A DNA stretch of 10,678 nucleotides, taken from contig CAIZMS010000374.1 in assembly GCA_903934155.1 (NCBI GenBank), positions 1-10,678 on the forward strand, in the 5' to 3' direction. Both the position numbers and the translations under genes were made by a program. The notes beneath the pieces were generated by a model that saw only the letters and a program-made list of their open reading frames with translations, did no database searches and was not told the origin of the DNA. Below are positions 1 to 8,000 of this stretch, piece after piece. This DNA comes from an uncultured bacterium (lineage in GTDB: Bacteria; Verrucomicrobiota; Kiritimatiellia; CAIKKV01; CAITUY01). Every line of letters starts with the position of its first letter. The first letter of the stretch is position 1.

Positions 1-605
1 ACCGGCCATTAGCCGCCTGATTGTCACCGACAATGCCGAGCCAGACCCCGCTATTGGAAAACTTCTGGATCCGGTTCATCGAGTTTGAATCCGAACCCAT
101 ATCGGATACATAAACCGAATCAGCCCCGTCCACCATAACTCCCATTGGGCGAATGACGCTTCCTCCGGCAGCCCCTTTCGCAACAAAGATGGACCAAACC
201 CCGGAGGTACTCAACCGCTGAACCCGGTCATTCATATAATCCGCGACATAAAGATTAAGCGCCGAATCCACCGCCACATCGGTCGGATACCGGAACTGCC
301 CAATGGCACTCCCAAATGAATTGGAACCCAGCACCACCCAGACATTATTCGAGGCAATACGCTTCTGGATGCGGCTGTTGTTCTGGTCAGCCACATACAG
401 GTTTCCAAGGGAATCCACCGTCAGGCCAAACGGTTTCATGAATTGCCCGACACTATTCCCCTTGGGAGCAACAAGGCTCCACGCATGACTGACGGGATCA
501 TACATCTGAATCCTGTCGTAATAGGTGTCCGAAACATAGAGCCGGTGCTGAGCATCCAATGTCACGCCTCGCGGATTCCAGAATTCTCCGAGATTGGTGG
601 AATCG
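1..605 (-). repeat. NHL repeat array (beta-propeller blades) in the giant protein
   Basis: Four consecutive units can be read from 605 down to about 60. Each has a G-x-F-x-x-P-x-G/D-V-x-V-D start, an LYV(A/S)D centre and an N-R-I/V-Q end: GEFWNPRGVTLD, GQFMKPFGLTVD, GQFRYPTDVAVD and IRPMGVMVD. The spacing is about 50 residues per blade. NHL propellers usually have about six blades, so the array probably continues beyond the window. The fourth unit has a short insertion (SDSNSM) before NRIQKF. Confidence 0.85.
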
Positions 606-3600
606 TTTCCACCAATCACATTCGCCCGGAAATAGGTTCCCACCAATTCAGTGACCTGCTGATCCACAACAACCGCCGGCACATCCCCCGGCGACAACCA
701 TGTGCCGTCTAGTGCCTTAAATTGAACGGCATAGCTTCCTGCGGGCAATGGCAGCAGTACCCCGCTGTCATTCCAAGCCCCGCCGGAGACTCGCCACTGC
801 GCTCCGGTGGCAATGGCGCCGGCCGGCACGATATCCACCGCCAATCCGGTCACCTGAGCATATCGCCCTGTGAGAACGATCATCACCTCATTGGTAGGCG
901 TGAAGGAAATGCTGGCCGGGGTGATCCACCGGGTGAGGTCTGAAAATTCAACAAGATGACTGGACAGGGATAGCCCGCCTGCCTGCTCGGAACTGTTCCG
1001 CCACACGCCGCCATCCACACGCCACTGGGCACCGGCTGTTGCCGCATTGGTGGGAAGAATGATGACCGACACAGAACTGGTAATTACCGAATACTCGCGG
1101 AGCAGTTCCGTGGTCGTGCCCGGATCCATGATGACGGATTCCGAAGCGGGCTCAAACCAACCGGGAATCTCGAAATAGGACAGGGTGTTTGTTCCGGCGG
1201 GTATATTCGAGGCCGTCATCCCGCTTTGCATCCACGCCCCACCATTCACCCGCCAGGCGGCATCCGCAGGGGTTGTCAGGTTATTAAACCACACGACCAC
1301 ATTCGCCTGCAGCACGTATTGGCGTGTGAACGTGGTGGCAATCCCATTGGTCAAAAACACCGTTTCGCGCACCGGCTCGGTCCATCCGGAAATGGGCTTG
1401 TAGGTGATCGTGTGGGCTCCCGGTGTCAACCCCTGGACACTCGCGCTACTGTCCTGCCACCCGCTACCGTCCACCCACCATTGGGCACCCAGCAGGACAA
1501 CATCATCCGGTTGTAAAATAATCCTTAAAGAAGGCGGCGGAACAATCGCACCGGGAATAACGGTCTGGATTGTTCCGTGCGTGATCGCCGCGTGCCGCCA
1601 CTGCTCGTTCCAATCGCTGTCACAAGTAAAATCCTGGAACCCGGCAGGCTGGTGAAATTCACTCCAGGCGAAGAGATTGGTGTTGGCTTCCCCGTCATCG
1701 AAACGGAAATAATGAAGCAGGCCACTCATGTCGGAAGCCGAAATCACCCCGTTGGTGTTCGCCTTGATCTTAAGGTCCGAGCGCACGGTGCTCCAAAGCC
1801 TGACCTCATCGAGCGTCCCGCCAAAATCCTCTCCAATCCGCACAAAGGTCTCCCCTCCAAGGCCGTTGACTGGAGGCGCAACATGAAAGCTGTTCGTGAT
1901 GCTTCCCACCAGCACTCCATTCGTATATAGCCGCTGAATGGCATTATTTGCGTCGAAAGAGGCGGCGAGATGAGTCCAAACTCCGGCCGGGATGGCTCCG
2001 CCTGTTACAATATACCGTTTTCCATCAGGCCACACATAGCCGGCATACGCCTGAAGTGAGGCTCCATTGGTTTGAAGGCCCATAATATAATTCACAGCCT
2101 GTGTTCCACCCGCGAGGTTTTCCACCACCCGCCGCAGCAGAATTCCCGCCCCATCAACCGTGTTGGTCGGCTTAACCCATGCCTCCACGGTCCAACTGGT
2201 CAATCGCTGTTTGATATTGACCGGGATTTCAAGATAATCCCCCGCCGCCCCACCAAATACGCCGGCCCGGGAGGTTGCGGGATCGGCCGGATTCGCTGGG
2301 CTATTGCCCATGGCCTGTTCCTCGTTATCGGAAACCCCATCATCATCGGTATCGATGATGTCAGGCCGGGATCCGAGCAACTGTTCGGTGAGATTCACCA
2401 CACCATCGCCATCACGATCCCGCTGGGTGTCCAGGGTTCCGCCAATATCCGAGATCTGGGCCCGGGGATTTGTCCCCGCCCAATACTCATACCGATTAAT
2501 CAAGCCATCATGATCCGGATCGCCCCTCGGTCCATTCGGCCCATCCTTGGCACCCGGAGACGTCTCCTGCCAAGTGCCATCATCCCAGGGATCCAGGCCG
2601 TGGATCAGCTCCCAGGCATCGGGCAAGCCATCATGATCGGAGTCATCAGCGCCACGCTTATCAATCCCGTAAACCAAAGCCGCCCCATTCGTCACAAAGG
2701 TGAAGAAGTTGGTGGACAACGCATAACCGCGATCACCAAACCGGTAGTCCTCGGCCACAGCCCCCATTAACCCGTTTTTGGCTCGCCGCGCAAAATCCTC
2801 CGCCGAACTGCCCCCGTCATCAAACCGGTAATAGGCCAGCAGGCAATTTCGGGTGAAATTACCACTGTCGTCCTTGTCATTCCAAAACACCTGGGTCACG
2901 CGAGTCCCGGACATACCATTCCAGATGAGATTCGTTCCTTTCAAAAGCAGGGTATCCTTGGAAGCGTCATAGACGCCATCACCCCCATCAATCCAATAAC
3001 ATCCCCCGCGCGTATAAACATTGGTTAACGGAACCCCGGGCTCACGCTCAAAGATTCCCCCGCCATGAACCAGGATGGTGTCGAAATCCGTTCCGGCAAT
3101 CCACACATCGTCGCCGTTCACCGGGGGAACCAATTTATGCGAATACTCTGAAATCTGCGCGGCTGTCCGGGCAAGTCCCCAGATCCGGACTTCATCCAGC
3201 ATCAAGCGGTTGACAAAGGATCCGTCCGGAGAAGCCGCCAGGGCCAGTGTATTAGTGGCGGGGAACATGTATTTCGAGAAGCTCTCATCCATTGGCTGGG
3301 GAGCCATGGCGAGAACCCCGTCAATGTAGAGATTCAGGCTGTTGTTGAGATGATCCCATACCGCCGCCAGATGAACCCACTGATTGGTTGGCAGGGTATT
3401 GGCGGAAACGGTGAAAAGGTTTGAACGGGTATTGTGCCCCATCAACACAGGAACATTATTGGAGAGCGCAAGCTGATACACAATGCATGCGCGACCGCCA
3501 AAAACGGTCTGGAAATTAAACAAATCACCCGAGAGATTGGTGCCCAACAATTTCACCTGGCACTCCAAGGTCCAGTCACGCCGCTGTAAATCCCGACGCG

Positions 3601-5506
3601 CTCCGGCGGCATGGAAACCGCTCGCGAGCGTTGTTTCAGGAGTGGGGACGGGAATCCCGTTTGAACTCGTAATCAACGCAGAGCGGGGAATAAACGGATC
3701 GCACGAATCCACCGGACTTGAGGGAATAATGCCCCGGGCGGGATTGATTTCATTCAAGTCGGAAATTCCATCATCATCGGAATCGGACCCCAAATCTACC
3801 CCCAGGGGCGCTGTCGGCAAAGCACTCCCCAGGGTCTGCCCCCGACTGATGCCTGTTCCTGAAAAGGGACTGCCAAGTTCCATGTCTGAATTTCCAAGCT
3901 CTGCGGATGCAGCATCGACATTGAACCATCGCCAAGTGTAGGTCGAATCGGGACGCCAATTGTACCGGTAAGGATTGGTTTCGTCACCCGTTCCGTTGAT
4001 ATAAGAGTCTGTAACCGAGCGGTTTCCATCCTGCCCGTAATATTCTTCGATATTCATCAACCCATCGTCATCCGGGTCGCCAAACGGGCCCTGGTCCCAA
4101 ATGCCGCCGAACCCGTCATCACGGGGATCCAGATTGAACTGAACCTCCCAGCCATCCGGAAGTCCGTCCGCATCGGAATCATGACCGGGCGCAATATCCT
4201 CATTAGCGTAGGAGTATCCTGTCCCTTCCGTGGGATCAGTCCAACCGTGGTTCCTCAACGCAAAGCGGTTTGCCGTCGCGGGAATGGTTTCACTGGGAGA
4301 AAGCCCAAGTCCCAAGTCAGTAAGACTTTGCCCGCCATTGTCAACCATCGTACAGATGCGATGAGTGACTTCCTTGGAATCCTTGTAAAAAATAAACAGA
4401 AAGGGAGGTTGTGTGTCCCAGTTCCAAATCCAGCCATTGGTCGCGGCTTGATGAAACGACGCCAGAAGCCCTTGCTCCCTGAAATTGCTCAATCCATCCC
4501 GGTCTGAATCCTCCTGAGCGATCGCGATATCAACCGTCACACCATTGGTCGGGATCCCAATCAAGCCGGCTTTGGGATCCAGCCGGTTCACCGGGTCGTA
4601 CCAAGCCGCCTCGAAACTGTCCAGCAAGAGGTCGTAATCGCCGTCAATATCAAGGGGGCTCAGGTCATCCGATGAAGCCACCTTGCCTTTGACAATTCCG
4701 TCCACCGCAACGTCATCAATCACACGGGGAACGCCATCCACCCCACAGTACTCCTGCCAGTCCGAAAGGCCATCCCCGTCAAAATCACCGGTTGCATTGG
4801 GGACGACCGGACTCATTCCCGTGAGGAAATAATTGGTGCACAGGGGATCGGTGACAAAATAACGGGCTTCCCACCCGTCATCCATCCTATCCCCGTCGGA
4901 ATCCCAATTGGCGGGATCCAGATCGTCAAGCCCGTAGTTTCCTGTTGCAAGATTGGCTTCCTGAAGATTCGTCAACCCATCGCCATCCGGATCTTCGCCA
5001 GACCCGAAACCAAACGCATCATCAGACCAGAAGAACCAGTGGAATTCCCACCAATCCGGGAGCCCATTCCCCGAATTATCATCCTTCACCGTAACGCCAA
5101 TGCCAGACACACTACTCGTTGTGATCGTGACATCCTTGCTCCCATAGGGCTCACCGGTATCCAGCATCCCGTTCATATCCCCATCAAGCCAGGCCACCAC
5201 GGTGTAGGTTCCGTTGGAAAGACCCGCTCCAAGGTTGTTGTACCGATAGGGTCCTTTCTGCAAAGGCATGACTCCATTGGTCAGAATTCCTCCAGCCAGC
5301 ACCGTGTCGTCCGAGGCCAGGAGCACCACCACCAACTGCCCCTGCCCGTCACCATCCCCGGGGAACTCGGAAAAGGTGTCCTTCCACTTGGAATTATTGA
5401 TGATGTATCCGGAAACCGACTGCGAATACGCGGAAAACGCCCCAGCCAGGACGACCGCCATCATCACGAAACCGGCGAGCCAGTTTTGTCCAAATTTTAT
5501 CTTCAT
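1..5506 (-). CDS. Giant exported multidomain protein (TSP3-like, LamG, PEGA-like and NHL repeats), C-terminus beyond window
   Basis: An uninterrupted reading frame of 1835 codons starts at 5506 and leaves the window at base 1, so the C-terminus is missing. Residues 1-28 are a Sec signal peptide (MKIK, hydrophobic core, FSAYSQ). Residues 31-140 form a beta-rich N-domain ending in a DGDMNGMLDTGEP-type acidic loop. About eight calcium-type DxDxDG/WE motifs (thrombospondin-3-like) lie at 175-590. A first LamG-like jelly-roll spans 630-785 (WTLECQVKL to MLDEVRIWGLA). More TSP3-like motifs lie at 950-1075, and a second LamG spans 1078-1270 (WTVEAWVKP to LDEVRLW). Four PEGA-like repeats occupy 1323-1626 and at least four NHL repeats 1634-1835 (LYVAD...RIQ). 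The start is fixed by AAGGAGG 7 nt upstream. The gene lies 33 nt after the lipoprotein gene, so it is probably the last visible gene of the pil operon. In known families LamG and NHL domains bind glycans or proteins and TSP3 motifs bind calcium. A cell-surface or secreted adhesion role is inference. Confidence 0.93.
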   Translation of the reverse strand, partial: MKIKFGQNWLAGFVMMAVVLAGAFSAYSQSVSGYIINNSKWKDTFSEFPGDGDGQGQLVVVLLASDDTVLAGGILTNGVMPLQKGPYRYNNLGAGLSNGTYTVVAWLDGDMNGMLDTGEPYGSKDVTITTSSVSGIGVTVKDDNSGNGLPDWWEFHWFFWSDDAFGFGSGEDPDGDGLTNLQEANLATGNYGLDDLDPANWDSDGDRMDDGWEARYFVTDPLCTNYFLTGMSPVVPNATGDFDGDGLSDWQEYCGVDGVPRVIDDVAVDGIVKGKVASSDDLSPLDIDGDYDLLLDSFEAAWYDPVNRLDPKAGLIGIPTNGVTVDIAIAQEDSDRDGLSNFREQGLLASFHQAATNGWIWNWDTQPPFLFIFYKDSKEVTHRICTMVDNGGQSLTDLGLGLSPSETIPATANRFALRNHGWTDPTEGTGYSYANEDIAPGHDSDADGLPDGWEVQFNLDPRDDGFGGIWDQGPFGDPDDDGLMNIEEYYGQDGNRSVTDSYINGTGDETNPYRYNWRPDSTYTWRWFNVDAASAELGNSDMELGSPFSGTGISRGQTLGSALPTAPLGVDLGSDSDDDGISDLNEINPARGIIPSSPVDSCDPFIPRSALITSSNGIPVPTPETTLASGFHAAGARRDLQRRDWTLECQVKLLGTNLSGDLFNFQTVFGGRACIVYQLALSNNVPVLMGHNTRSNLFTVSANTLPTNQWVHLAAVWDHLNNSLNLYIDGVLAMAPQPMDESFSKYMFPATNTLALAASPDGSFVNRLMLDEVRIWGLARTAAQISEYSHKLVPPVNGDDVWIAGTDFDTILVHGGGIFEREPGVPLTNVYTRGGCYWIDGGDGVYDASKDTLLLKGTNLIWNGMSGTRVTQVFWNDKDDSGNFTRNCLLAYYRFDDGGSSAEDFARRAKNGLMGAVAEDYRFGDRGYALSTNFFTFVTNGAALVYGIDKRGADDSDHDGLPDAWELIHGLDPWDDGTWQETSPGAKDGPNGPRGDPDHDGLINRYEYWAGTNPRAQISDIGGTLDTQRDRDGDGVVNLTEQLLGSRPDIIDTDDDGVSDNEEQAMGNSPANPADPATSRAGVFGGAAGDYLEIPVNIKQRLTSWTVEAWVKPTNTVDGAGILLRRVVENLAGGTQAVNYIMGLQTNGASLQAYAGYVWPDGKRYIVTGGAIPAGVWTHLAASFDANNAIQRLYTNGVLVGSITNSFHVAPPVNGLGGETFVRIGEDFGGTLDEVRLWSTVRSDLKIKANTNGVISASDMSGLLHYFRFDDGEANTNLFAWSEFHQPAGFQDFTCDSDWNEQWRHAAITHGTIQTVIPGAIVPPPSLRIILQPDDVVLLGAQWWVDGSGWQDSSASVQGLTPGAHTITYKPISGWTEPVRETVFLTNGIATTFTRQYVLQANVVVWFNNLTTPADAAWRVNGGAWMQSGMTASNIPAGTNTLSYFEIPGWFEPASESVIMDPGTTTELLREYSVITSSVSVIILPTNAATAGAQWRVDGGVWRNSSEQAGGLSLSSHLVEFSDLTRWITPASISFTPTNEVMIVLTGRYAQVTGLAVDIVPAGAIATGAQWRVSGGAWNDSGVLLPLPAGSYAVQFKALDGTWLSPGDVPAVVVDQQVTELVGTYFRANVIGGNDSTNLGEFWNPRGVTLDAQHRLYVSDTYYDRIQMYDPVSHAWSLVAPKGNSVGQFMKPFGLTVDSLGNLYVADQNNSRIQKRIASNNVWVVLGSNSFGSAIGQFRYPTDVAVDSALNLYVADYMNDRVQRLSTSGVWSIFVAKGAAGGSVIRPMGVMVDGADSVYVSDMGSDSNSMNRIQKFSNSGVWLGIVGDNQAANGR
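630..1540 (-). repeat. Four tandem PEGA-like/Ig-like repeats of about 76 residues in the giant protein
   Basis: Four units lie at about 1313-1540, 1090-1312, 858-1089 and 630-857. Each has the core GAQWRVDGG-x-W-x-x-S (variants GAQWWVDGSGWQDS, DAAWRVNGGAWMQS, GAQWRVDGGVWRNS, GAQWRVSGGAWNDS). This is followed by a G-L-x-x-G-x-H/Y-x-(V/I)-x-(F/Y) strand, a W-x-x-P turn and a final (R/G)-x-Y. The unit is recognisable as the repeat common in exported proteins of Verrucomicrobiota-type bacteria and resembles PEGA. The repeats have diverged at DNA level, so this is an old duplication. Confidence 0.8.
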
Positions 5507-5511
5507 GAGAA

Positions 5512-5527
5512 CACCTCCTTGAAGGAG
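5512..5527 (-). promoter_or_regulatory. Strong Shine-Dalgarno within a palindrome before the giant gene
   Basis: On the minus strand AAGGAGGTG (5520-5512) lies 7 nt before the ATG at 5506 and is the strongest ribosome binding site in the window. Its AAGGAG is the right arm of a perfect 13-nt palindrome, CTCCTTCAAGGAG (5515-5527). In mRNA this can fold as a 5-bp stem with a 3-nt loop that hides the Shine-Dalgarno. Whether this controls translation is not known. Confidence 0.6.
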
Positions 5528-5539
5528 TCTGAAAAACAC

Positions 5540-6199
5540 TTATGGCTGAACAATGACAACACTGGCTCTCGCGCCGGTGCTGTCGGTGACCGTCACGGCA
5601 TTGTCGCCGGCGGCATTCCGGGAATACACCACAGACGATCCGGTCGTATCCGGACCGACAAATCCGCCCTTAAGACCATCGGCTACCGCCCAACTATAGG
5701 GCGCCACACCGCCGGTGGCCTTAATGACCGCCATGGATCCATAAGCGTCCAACGTGGACGGGGAGGCGCTGATCGCCAATTCCCCTCCCGATGAACTGCC
5801 GGAGGATCCGGTAACCTTGGCAATGGCCGCACGGCCTTCCCGGTCATAGGCGATCACATCATTCTCCCCGACCACTGTGGCAGTATACACGCCCTGTGCC
5901 CCGCTCCCGGAAATGGTCCCCTTCGAAGAATCCGCCACATCCCAGGTGTAGGGAGCCGTCCCGCCATTGAAGGCAAACACAGCACGCCCCCCCACCGTGT
6001 TCACGATAACGGTATCGGGCGTAATGCTCACGACGCCAGATCCGCCGTCCCGGGGATCCGACACAGTGGGATGGTTGGCGAAGTAATTATCCAATTCACT
6101 ATCATCCCCTGTGCCGCTATCACATCCCATCGGCACCACGGCCGCCAGCACCGCCATACCCATCGCGAACACCCATTTTCCCAGTACATTTTTATTCAT
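5540..6199 (-). CDS. Putative lipoprotein with two tandem Ig-like repeats
   Basis: The protein has 219 residues. Residues 1-25 form a lipoprotein-type signal with a hydrophobic core ending VPMG, and Cys26 is the probable lipidation site; the lipobox is imperfect, with P at -3 and M at -2. A short acidic linker (residues 27-53, with DNYFANHP) follows. Two homologous beta-rich repeats come next, at 55-130 and 141-219. Each carries GG-x-APY-x-W-x-VAD-x-x-KG (residues 79-94 and 163-178), joined by a Gly/Ser linker (131-139). GG-x-x-PY-x-W is a hallmark of bacterial Ig-like folds. GGGAG sits 9 nt before the ATG at 6199, and the gene starts 27 nt after the PilP-like gene, so it is probably co-transcribed. 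It occupies the place where a pilQ/gspD secretin gene normally stands. A pilus- or secretion-associated envelope protein is likely; its specific function is unknown. Confidence 0.87.
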   Translation of the reverse strand: MNKNVLGKWVFAMGMAVLAAVVPMGCDSGTGDDSELDNYFANHPTVSDPRDGGSGVVSITPDTVIVNTVGGRAVFAFNGGTAPYTWDVADSSKGTISGSGAQGVYTATVVGENDVIAYDREGRAAIAKVTGSSGSSSGGELAISASPSTLDAYGSMAVIKATGGVAPYSWAVADGLKGGFVGPDTTGSSVVYSRNAAGDNAVTVTDSTGARASVVIVQP

Positions 6200-6226
6200 C
6201 GTTCGTTGCTCCCGATTCTGTCGTAA

Positions 6227-6778
6227 TTATTCCTGACGGACATCCAGCTTCTGAAAAGATACCCCGCCCTTACCAATGCCCACGATTTTCCACCGGTAGA
6301 CGCGGTCTTCGTATATCACATTCACCACATTGCCCTCCTCCACCAGCTTGCCGGCAACCATGGCCAGAAACTTGGGTTGCCCATTCGCCTTGTCGCGCCC
6401 AATCAAGCTGATCCCCCGGACATCCAGTCTGCGTCTCGCCTCATCCCACTGCGGGGCACGGGCATGTTCGGGCAACTCTACAACAGCCCCCTGCGCGGAC
6501 GCCCCCCCCGCTTTGAGTTCACCGGACTTGCGAATGACCTTCGGAGTGTATCCAACCGGCCAGAAAGGATCACGCACCCGGACAACGGAAGCCGTGGTTG
6601 CCTCTTCAACCGAAGCCGTCTGGCGAGAATCGGACTGAACGGCCTCCGGAGCCACTGGTCCCCCAATAATGGCGGGTATGTCGGGCGGACTCGGAAGGTC
6701 GGGAGCCTGTCCCCAAAGCTCGCACACCACAGGAGTGCAAAAAATCAAAACCAGCATGACCAAAAAGAAACGGTTCAT
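6227..6778 (-). CDS. PilP/GspC-like periplasmic alignment-complex protein
   Basis: The protein has 183 residues from the ATG at 6778, which overlaps the pilO stop codon (ATGA) and follows a purine-rich GGGGGGCGGA. An in-frame ATG at 6823 would add 15 charged residues ahead of the signal and is less likely. Residues 1-24 are a signal peptide or anchor, 25-64 a Pro/Ala-rich linker, and RVRDPFWPVGYTP (67-79) a motif typical of PilP/GspB-like proteins of this bacterial group. Residues 117-180 resemble the small beta-barrel homology region of PilP/GspC (LDVRGISLIG, then V-x-x-GNVVNV, then W-x-I-V-G-I). In other systems PilP links the inner-membrane PilNO complex to the outer-membrane secretin. Most PilP proteins are lipoproteins; here Cys19 is followed by Glu but VVC is a poor lipobox. 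The assignment rests on gene order plus weak motif likeness. Confidence 0.8.
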   Translation of the reverse strand: MNRFFLVMLVLIFCTPVVCELWGQAPDLPSPPDIPAIIGGPVAPEAVQSDSRQTASVEEATTASVVRVRDPFWPVGYTPKVIRKSGELKAGGASAQGAVVELPEHARAPQWDEARRRLDVRGISLIGRDKANGQPKFLAMVAGKLVEEGNVVNVIYEDRVYRWKIVGIGKGGVSFQKLDVRQE

Positions 6779-7392
6779 AATCCGCCCCCCTTTGCACCTT
6801 CTGTTTTTGGCTCGATGGGCCACTCCATCCTCACGGTCAGACGTTGCTTCTCGGGGCTGTCCGATTGGCTTGAGATCCCGATTTCATTGACGCAAAAGAA
6901 CGGATTTCGCTCCTCCATCTTTTGAAGAAACTGAAAAATCGCCGCAAAGGAGGCCTCGGCATTGACCTGTACGACAAACGACTTAAATTCCTGAAGCGAC
7001 CGGTTTTTCCCTTTGGCAGGAGTATTCACCACCCCCACCTCCCGGATTTCCTCGATGTGAACCTGAGTAGACCGTGCCACCGACTCGATCTGCTCGCTGA
7101 CCCCGACCAGATAGGACCCCAGAATGGGGCGAAGGATGTTCTCGGCACGAATTCTCTCCATCTGGCTCACGGCATCATCCGCCTCCCTCTGAATCGCCGG
7201 GGCATAGTCAAGTTCCCGCTTCGCCTTCTTTAATTTCTCCCCGATTTCGACCAGGGACGACTGCATGGCGCGACGTCCATCCAGCAGCGGTAAAACACCC
7301 CACAGAACGCCCCCGATCAGAACAACCACGCCCACCACTCCGCCCAGGGCAAACATCAACATACGTTCTTTTTTTGTGGCGGGCATTTTCAT
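6775..7392 (-). CDS. pilO: PilO-like type IV pilus/type II secretion inner-membrane protein
   Basis: The protein has 205 residues. It has a short basic cytoplasmic N-terminus (MPATKKER), one transmembrane helix at 11-35, a charged coiled-coil stretch at about 40-85, and a C-terminal alpha/beta domain (95-195) with the size and pattern of the PilO/GspM ferredoxin-like fold. The ATG at 7392 overlaps the pilN stop by 4 nt (ATGA), which implies translational coupling, with AGGG 7 nt upstream. A second ATG at 7386 is an alternative start. PilO pairs with PilN in the inner membrane and aligns the pilus machine between PilM and PilP. The family also includes the divergent PilO-like Amuc_1100 type of Akkermansia. 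Sequence conservation in PilO is low, so order, topology and length carry the call. Confidence 0.85.
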   Translation of the reverse strand: MKMPATKKERMLMFALGGVVGVVVLIGGVLWGVLPLLDGRRAMQSSLVEIGEKLKKAKRELDYAPAIQREADDAVSQMERIRAENILRPILGSYLVGVSEQIESVARSTQVHIEEIREVGVVNTPAKGKNRSLQEFKSFVVQVNAEASFAAIFQFLQKMEERNPFFCVNEIGISSQSDSPEKQRLTVRMEWPIEPKTEGAKGGGL

Positions 7393-7994
7393 TCCAGGGC
7401 CCTCGGAACATATTTGCAGATGATTTCAAAAATCCGATCCGTCTTGGCCGTCGGATCCTGCCGGAAGGCCCCGGGAGGAAGAACCGCCGACTCGATAACA
7501 CCTGAAAAAGGCGGCTGCTTAAAGGCCTCCAGAAATTGAACGACATTGACTTCGGAACGGGGCGCGGCGGTCTTCCCTGAAATCCTCATCTCATAAACGC
7601 GGGCGGATACATTGTTTGACAGGGAAAGCACCATCTGGCTCACTCTTAATTCAGTCAACTGAATCACAGCCGGAACCGCCTGCTGAAGCGTCTCCAGTTG
7701 TTTTCCCCAGGCAATCCGGGAATCCCGCCACCCGGTGATTTCGTTCAGGGTCACATTCCGATCCGCCAGTTCATTGCGAAGTTGGACTGCTGCCTTGTAT
7801 TTTGGTTCCGTACGCTTCCAATCGTCCGTTGTCGAGGTAACCTGGTTCTGGAGGGCTCGATATTCCGCGTAAAACGAAAAAGCTCCCACGATAAGCAATA
7901 CTGAAACCGTGATGACCGCCAGACGAATAGCGAGCCCCAGGGAAACGGGACTGGAGCTTCTCTGCTCCTCCTCCAATAGTAGGTTAACATGCAT
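7389..7994 (-). CDS. pilN: PilN-like type IV pilus assembly protein
   Basis: The protein has 201 residues. The N-terminus HVNLLLEEE (2-10) matches the conserved short cytoplasmic (I/V)NLL motif by which PilN docks into PilM. One transmembrane helix lies at 21-43, followed by a coiled-coil stretch (about 44-108, AEYRALQNQV onward) and a beta-rich periplasmic domain (about 110-200). This is the standard PilN/GspL-C architecture and usual length. The start at 7994 lies 6 nt after the pilM stop. A GAGG lies in the end of pilM, about 12 nt upstream, so translation is probably coupled. The C-terminal RALE runs directly into the pilO start. Confidence 0.87.
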   Translation of the reverse strand: MHVNLLLEEEQRSSSPVSLGLAIRLAVITVSVLLIVGAFSFYAEYRALQNQVTSTTDDWKRTEPKYKAAVQLRNELADRNVTLNEITGWRDSRIAWGKQLETLQQAVPAVIQLTELRVSQMVLSLSNNVSARVYEMRISGKTAAPRSEVNVVQFLEAFKQPPFSGVIESAVLPPGAFRQDPTAKTDRIFEIICKYVPRALE

Positions 7995-8000
7995 GATGGG

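Noticed and set aside
2072..2770. Plus-strand open frames of up to 251 codons opposite the giant gene (for example 2072-2770 and 5039-5794)
   Set aside because: They are antisense shadows. Their products are low-complexity, His/Arg/Pro/Gly-rich reads of the repeat codons, with no start signals, while the minus frame gives coherent domains.
2280..5000. Short repeated DNA words (ATCATCATCGG and similar), possibly a repeat element or CRISPR
   Set aside because: They are codons of the DxDxDG motifs in the giant protein, with irregular spacing and no conserved repeat-spacer structure.
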